Shown here: positions 7,036-9,788 of the stretch, in pieces
How the letters are laid out: every line of letters starts with the position of its first letter
How positions within the stretch are numbered: position 1 is the stretch's first letter
NCBI GenBank assembly: GCA_014860175.1
Contig: JACZKF010000098.1
Coordinates: 1-9,788 of the forward strand
DNA: 9,788 bases
Direction: 5' to 3'
Origin: Desulfuromonadales bacterium
GTDB lineage: Bacteria; Desulfobacterota; Desulfuromonadia; Desulfuromonadales; JACZKF01
Notes under the pieces: model-generated
What the model saw: only the letters and a program-made list of their open reading frames with translations
Databases searched by the model: none
Told to the model about the DNA's origin: nothing
Made by a program: the position numbers and the translations under genes

Positions 7036-7869
7036 CTAGGGGCCCTGCAGAGATTTGAAACTGTGCTCACCGGAGAGCAGTAAATTGACGCCGAGGAAGG
7101 TGAACAACAGGCAGACAAAGCCGACAATGGCGAAAATGGCCGCCCGCCGCCCGCGCCAGCCGACCGTCAGCCGGCCGTGCAGCAGCGCGGCATAGAGAAA
7201 CCAGGTGATCAGCGCCCAGGTCTCCTTCGGATCCCAGCGCCAGTATCCTCCCCAGGCCGAATTGGCCCAGACCGCGCCGGTGATGATCCCCATGGTCATC
7301 AGCGGGAAACCGAAGCTCAGGCACTTGTAGTTGATGCTGTCGAGGGTCTCCAGAGAGGGGAGCCGATAGAACAGGCCGGAGAACTTCTTGCTCTTCAGCA
7401 TCCGTTCCTGCAGCAGGTACATGATCCCGGCGATGAAGGCAACGGCGAAGACGGCGTTGCCAAGGAAGGCCAGAGTGACATGGACCGGGAACCACCAGCT
7501 CTGCAGCAGCGGGTTGATCTCGGGAGGGCCGGCCGGGGCGGCGCTGCTGCCGATCATCAGCACCAGAGCCAGGGGGCAGACGAAGGCGCCGAGAACGGTC
7601 AGCCGATAGCGCAGATCAAAGAGAAAATAGATGCCGACGATGGTCCAGGCGAAAAAAGAGAGCGACTCGTGCAGATTGGTCACCGGGGTGTGGCCGACCT
7701 CGACGAAGCGGGCCGCCAGCGTCGCGCAGTGCAGCGCAAAGCCGCCGATCAGCAGCCAGCGCGCCACCTTTCCGGACTGGTCGCGACGCGTGATGACGTC
7801 GAACAGATAGCAGGCGGTGGCGGCAAAATAGAAGAGCAGAGTGATCTTGAAGAGCACGAGGTTGATCAT
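7036..7869 (-). CDS. ccsA: CcsA/HemX-type cytochrome c biogenesis (heme-handling) membrane protein
   Basis: This 277-residue protein has about eight hydrophobic segments. It carries the tryptophan-rich heme-handling motif WGGYWRWDPKETW at 206-218. Candidate heme-ligand histidines are His47, His60, His67, His130 and His231; His60 and His67 lie in GHTPVTNLHES. In system II cytochrome c maturation, CcsA with CcsB/ResB moves heme outward and attaches it to apocytochromes; the shorter HemX relatives sit in front of hemA in Bacillus and Geobacter-like genomes and may influence HemA level. No ResB partner is in this window. Its ATG overlaps the stop of the precorrin-2 dehydrogenase-like gene (ATGA). 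The placement next to hemA, and an abundance of c-type cytochromes in the suspected host group, support a heme-delivery role. CcsA and HemX cannot be told apart from this sequence alone. Confidence 0.92.
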   Translation of the reverse strand: MINLVLFKITLLFYFAATACYLFDVITRRDQSGKVARWLLIGGFALHCATLAARFVEVGHTPVTNLHESLSFFAWTIVGIYFLFDLRYRLTVLGAFVCPLALVLMIGSSAAPAGPPEINPLLQSWWFPVHVTLAFLGNAVFAVAFIAGIMYLLQERMLKSKKFSGLFYRLPSLETLDSINYKCLSFGFPLMTMGIITGAVWANSAWGGYWRWDPKETWALITWFLYAALLHGRLTVGWRGRRAAIFAIVGFVCLLFTFLGVNLLLSGEHSFKSLQGP

Positions 7870-8528
7870 GTCTTCCCCTTCGGCAAGCAGATCCCAAGAG
7901 CGGCCAGGGTGCAGCCTTCCCCGCCGGCACCGGTCAACAGGCGATCGATTTCAGAAGTGGCGCCGGCAACCAGCAGCGGCAGGAGGCCGGCAGCCAGCAA
8001 AGAAGATAAAATCTTGCGATTGTACTCAGCCTCGGGCGGATCAGTCAATTTCTTTCGACGCAGGGCGGCGGCGATCTCGACCATGATCGCCCATTCGGGG
8101 CCGATGGCCTCGGCCAGCTGATCGCGCACCGCCGCCGCCAGGGCCGGGCTGCGCCCGGCGGTGGAGACCGCCACCGTCAGATCGCCGCGGCGGAACTGGG
8201 CCGGCAGGGAGAAATCGCCGCCGGCCGGGGCGCTGGCCAGGTCGATCGGAATGCGTTCCTGCCGGGCTTCGGCGAGGACGGCGGCGTCGGTCTGCGGATC
8301 GCCGGTGGCGGCAAAAGCGAGAAAGGCCCCGGCCAGATCGCCTGGCTGATACGGCCGAAGGCGGTGTTCCACCGCTGGCCACTCGCCTTCGAGGGGCTGC
8401 GGGCTGATCAGCCGCACCCGCCCTCCAGCCTGGGTCACGGCCAGAGCCTTGCGGCGGCCGACGGCGCCACTGCCGACCACCACGCACAGGCGTCCTTGGA
8501 GACGGAAGAAGACGGGAAAATCGGACAT
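7866..8528 (-). CDS. precorrin-2 dehydrogenase / sirohydrochlorin ferrochelatase family protein (SirC/Met8/CysG-N), divergent active site
   Basis: The family oxidises precorrin-2 to sirohydrochlorin with NAD, and some members also insert iron. The NAD-binding loop is VVVGSGAVGRRKA (GSGAVG at 19-24). The family's middle block appears as FSLPAQFRRGDLTVAVSTAGRSPALAAAVRDQL at roughly 106-138, too characteristic to be chance (the substrate-site serine region is VSTAGRSP). Length (220) fits the stand-alone SirC/Met8 form. The odd point is IDLASAP at 95-101: the usual sequence is NVVDAP or NVxDDP, with a catalytic Asp equivalent to Asp104 of Salmonella CysG, and here that place holds Ser99. Its N-terminal location after a SIS gene (36-base gap) and coupling to the ccsA-like gene place it in the tetrapyrrole series beside CobA, its normal upstream partner. 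No Shine-Dalgarno is visible before the ATG. Family call sure; activity uncertain. Confidence 0.88.
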   Translation of the reverse strand: MSDFPVFFRLQGRLCVVVGSGAVGRRKALAVTQAGGRVRLISPQPLEGEWPAVEHRLRPYQPGDLAGAFLAFAATGDPQTDAAVLAEARQERIPIDLASAPAGGDFSLPAQFRRGDLTVAVSTAGRSPALAAAVRDQLAEAIGPEWAIMVEIAAALRRKKLTDPPEAEYNRKILSSLLAAGLLPLLVAGATSEIDRLLTGAGGEGCTLAALGICLPKGKT

Positions 8529-8564
8529 CAGGCGGCCGGATGCAAGGGTCGGCCAGGATTCGGG

Positions 8565-9137
8565 CTAAATGCCAAAGAGTTCCCCCTCGACCAGTTCGCA
8601 CAACAGGTTGCCGAAAAACAGGGCCGCTTCCATGGCTCGGGGGACCGAGTCGGTGTCGAGGCAGAACAGAAAATCGGTCGGCTCGCCCGCCGGCTCCCCG
8701 CGCCCCGGCTGCAGCAGCGCCGTCGTGCAGCCGGCCTGACGGGCCGTCGCCAGCCCTTCTTCCAGGGCGACATCGTGCTGAAAGTCGGCGAAAGCCAGGA
8801 CGACATCGGGCGCTTGCGCCACCACCCGCAACTGCCGGGCGAAAAACTGCCGTCCCAGCCCAGCCCGCTCGAGGGCGGTGGCGAGGGTCATGTCCTGGGA
8901 AAACGACAGCACCGGCAGCGGTGGCCGCTCCAGGGAGAGACGGTGGAGAAAATTGCTGGCGATCAGATTGGCGATCGCCCCCAGGGTTCCGTTGCCGAGC
9001 AGCAGCAGCCGTCCCCCCTGGTGGAAGGCCTCGACCACCTGGCTGGCGAAGCTCTCGAGGGTCTCGGTTTGCAGATGAAGGGTCGCCAGCAGGGCATTTT
9101 GCTCCTGCACCGCCCGGCTGATTTTTTCCGACAGCAT
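8565..9137 (-). CDS. SIS-domain protein, GmhA/DiaA-like but without the canonical motifs
   Basis: This 190-residue protein looks like a single SIS fold of the DiaA/GmhA (phosphoheptose isomerase) family: a helical N-terminus, then LLLLGNGTLGAIANLIASNF where the family has GNGGSAADAQH, then LERPPLPVLSFSQDMTL, which matches the ERPxLPxxxL block. The second sugar-phosphate loop, normally STSGNS or similar, reads AFADFQHD and lacks the serines. The C-terminal helix that holds the catalytic His in GmhA (and an EMH in DiaA) reads RAMEAALFFGN. So phosphoheptose isomerase activity is unlikely; a binding or regulatory role, as DiaA has with DnaA, is possible. An in-frame TTG lies at 9146, but AAAGG at 9147-9151 is 9 bases before ATG 9137, which I prefer. 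It is the first gene after the strong promoter at 9169-9197. Its link to tetrapyrrole synthesis is not apparent. Confidence 0.82.
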   Translation of the reverse strand: MLSEKISRAVQEQNALLATLHLQTETLESFASQVVEAFHQGGRLLLLGNGTLGAIANLIASNFLHRLSLERPPLPVLSFSQDMTLATALERAGLGRQFFARQLRVVAQAPDVVLAFADFQHDVALEEGLATARQAGCTTALLQPGRGEPAGEPTDFLFCLDTDSVPRAMEAALFFGNLLCELVEGELFGI

Positions 9138-9168
9138 GCCATTCAACCTTTACATTAAAGTAACCAAA

Positions 9169-9197
9169 ATGATAGGACGCCAGACGGATACTGTCAA
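9169..9197 (-). promoter_or_regulatory. strong sigma70-type promoter of the tetrapyrrole gene series
   Basis: On the minus strand, TTGACA (9192-9197) is followed after exactly 17 bases by TATCAT (9169-9174). That is a perfect -35 and five of six -10 positions. Transcription would start near 9162, leaving a 5' leader of about 25 bases with AAAGG before the SIS-gene ATG at 9137. No comparable promoter was noticed in the short gaps further down, so this is the best candidate for driving the whole series to pdxA. No obvious operator palindrome overlaps it. Confidence 0.75.
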
Positions 9198-9227
9198 GGC
9201 ACCGGCCACCGATGTCGAATTAAGATC

Positions 9228-9284
9228 TTGATTTTTTTTGTTCCTGTTCTATGCTTGACCAAAGTGAGACCTTTCTTTTTCATT
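9228..9284 (+). promoter_or_regulatory. trxA: candidate promoter(s) of trxA
   Basis: Two overlapping sigma70-like candidates lie upstream of trxA. One is TTGATT (9228-9233), 16 bases, TATGCT (9250-9255), with an 8-T run in the spacer. The other is TTGACC (9255-9260), 18 bases, TTCATT (9279-9284), with a weak -10. The first matches four of six at each box and would give a leader of about 48 bases. Which is used cannot be decided from the sequence. The divergent hem-series promoter lies only about 30 bases to the left of the first. Confidence 0.4.
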
Positions 9285-9309
9285 CCATACGTGTCGAGGA
9301 GAACTGAAA

Positions 9310-9639
9310 ATGGCGAGTGACAAGGTGGTGCAGCTTTCGGATGACAGCTTCGACCAGGAAGTGCTGAAGTCGTCAATTCCGGTGCTGGTCGACTTCTGGG
9401 CTTCCTGGTGCGCCCCCTGCAAGGCGATCAGTCCGGTGGTGGATGGGCTGGCGGATGAGTACGACGGCAAGGTGAAAGTGGCCAAGCTCAACGTCGATGA
9501 GAATCCGGCCACCCCCGGCCAGTACGGGGTACGTGGCATCCCGACCCTGATTCTGTTCAAAAATGGCAAAGTGGTCGATCAAGTGGTCGGCGCCGTCCCC
9601 AAAAACCAGCTTGAAGGGTTGATCAAGAAAGCCCTCTAG
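9310..9639 (+). CDS. trxA: thioredoxin
   Basis: This is a 109-residue cytoplasmic thiol-disulfide oxidoreductase that reduces protein disulfides with electrons from thioredoxin reductase. The active site is WCAPC at 33-37 (Cys34, Cys37), inside DFWASWCAPCK. The cis-proline is Pro78 in GIPTL. KVAKLNVDENP and FKNGKVVDQVVGA are standard thioredoxin elements. The central alanine replaces the usual glycine of WCGPC; CAPC thioredoxins are common in Geobacter-like bacteria and other phyla. The start is set by GAGGAG at 9296-9301, 8 bases before the ATG. It is a single-gene unit, divergent from the tetrapyrrole series and closed by a terminator at 9670-9697. No signal peptide is present. Confidence 0.97.
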   Translation: MASDKVVQLSDDSFDQEVLKSSIPVLVDFWASWCAPCKAISPVVDGLADEYDGKVKVAKLNVDENPATPGQYGVRGIPTLILFKNGKVVDQVVGAVPKNQLEGLIKKAL

Positions 9640-9669
9640 CGATCCCGGACAAACCAACGCAAACTGTCG

Positions 9670-9697
9670 CCCGACGGAGCAATTCGTCGGGTTTTTT
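9670..9697 (+). terminator. rho-independent terminator of trxA
   Basis: CCCGACG (9670-9676) pairs perfectly with CGTCGGG (9685-9691). Two further pairs (one G-U) close on a GCAA tetraloop. The stem is followed by six T, a C, then more T-rich sequence up to about 9704. It lies 30 bases after the trxA stop. Confidence 0.9.
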
Positions 9698-9715
9698 CTT
9701 TTTCAGCAGCGGCGC

Positions 9716-9788
9716 TTAAGGGACGAGTTGGGGCAGCTCGGCTTCAACCTCCGCCCTCTCTGTCGGGGTGAGCGGCGCCTGGTTGAGG
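9716..9788 (-). CDS. probable C-terminal end of an unidentified gene, convergent with trxA
   Basis: On the minus strand an open frame enters from the right edge and ends at TAA (9716-9718). It yields 23 residues, LNQAPLTPTERAEVEAELPQLVP, with an acidic helical look and a high share of G/C at third codon positions, like the neighbouring genes. It ends just beyond the trxA terminator, which is a natural place for a convergent gene to stop. Too little remains to name a family. It could also be a chance open frame. Confidence 0.45.
   Translation of the reverse strand, partial: LNQAPLTPTERAEVEAELPQLVP

Noticed and set aside
9138..9146. TTG start for the SIS gene at 9146
   Set aside because: AAAGG (9147-9151) would directly touch the TTG, leaving no spacer; ATG 9137 has a 9-base spacer.
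9222..9239. AAGATCTT palindrome followed by eight T as an intrinsic terminator
   Set aside because: The palindrome has no loop and is AT-rich, so it cannot form a stable hairpin; the site is better explained as promoter spacer sequence.

Overview
The window is one compact chromosomal block of housekeeping genes from a GC-rich, Gram-negative, anaerobic-type bacterium. The C5-pathway hemA, a HemX/CcsA-type protein in front of hemA, a fused cobA-hemD gene, and a CAPC-type thioredoxin resemble Desulfuromonadales/Geobacter relatives. That placement is inference from gene content and protein style, not from a search. No phage, transposase, CRISPR, rRNA or tRNA signal was seen.

Layout, left to right. 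Positions 1-9137 read as one long minus-strand gene series, transcribed right to left. It begins at a strong sigma70-like promoter (9169-9197). In order of transcription it holds a SIS-domain protein (8565-9137), a precorrin-2 dehydrogenase/ferrochelatase-like protein (7866-8528), a CcsA/HemX heme-handling membrane protein (7036-7869), hemA (5714-7018), hemC (4726-5688), cobA-hemD (3126-4661), hemB (2168-3139), a DUF2270-type membrane protein (1396-2094), an M16 zinc peptidase (74-1399), and the first 25 codons of pdxA (1-77, cut by the window edge). Junctions are tight, and three of them are ATGA stop/start overlaps. Divergent from this series, on the plus strand, is trxA (9310-9639) with a clear rho-independent terminator. 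A probable C-terminal gene fragment converges on it from the right edge.

How the genes work together. HemA, HemB, HemC and the HemD half make uroporphyrinogen III from glutamyl-tRNA; the aminotransferase HemL is not in the window. The CobA half and the dehydrogenase-like protein lead towards sirohydrochlorin/siroheme. The CcsA-like protein handles heme for cytochrome c maturation. PdxA belongs to vitamin B6 synthesis, and PLP is the cofactor of HemL, although HemL lies outside the window. The roles of the SIS protein, the DUF2270 protein and the M16 peptidase in this series are unknown.

I found no convincing new multi-gene system. The points most worth a second look are: a REP-like palindrome between hemC and cobA-hemD whose outer motif forms the hemC stop codon; a dehydrogenase-like protein that appears to lack the family's catalytic aspartate; a SIS protein without the usual sugar-phosphate motifs; and a 10-G run inside the peptidase gene just upstream of pdxA.
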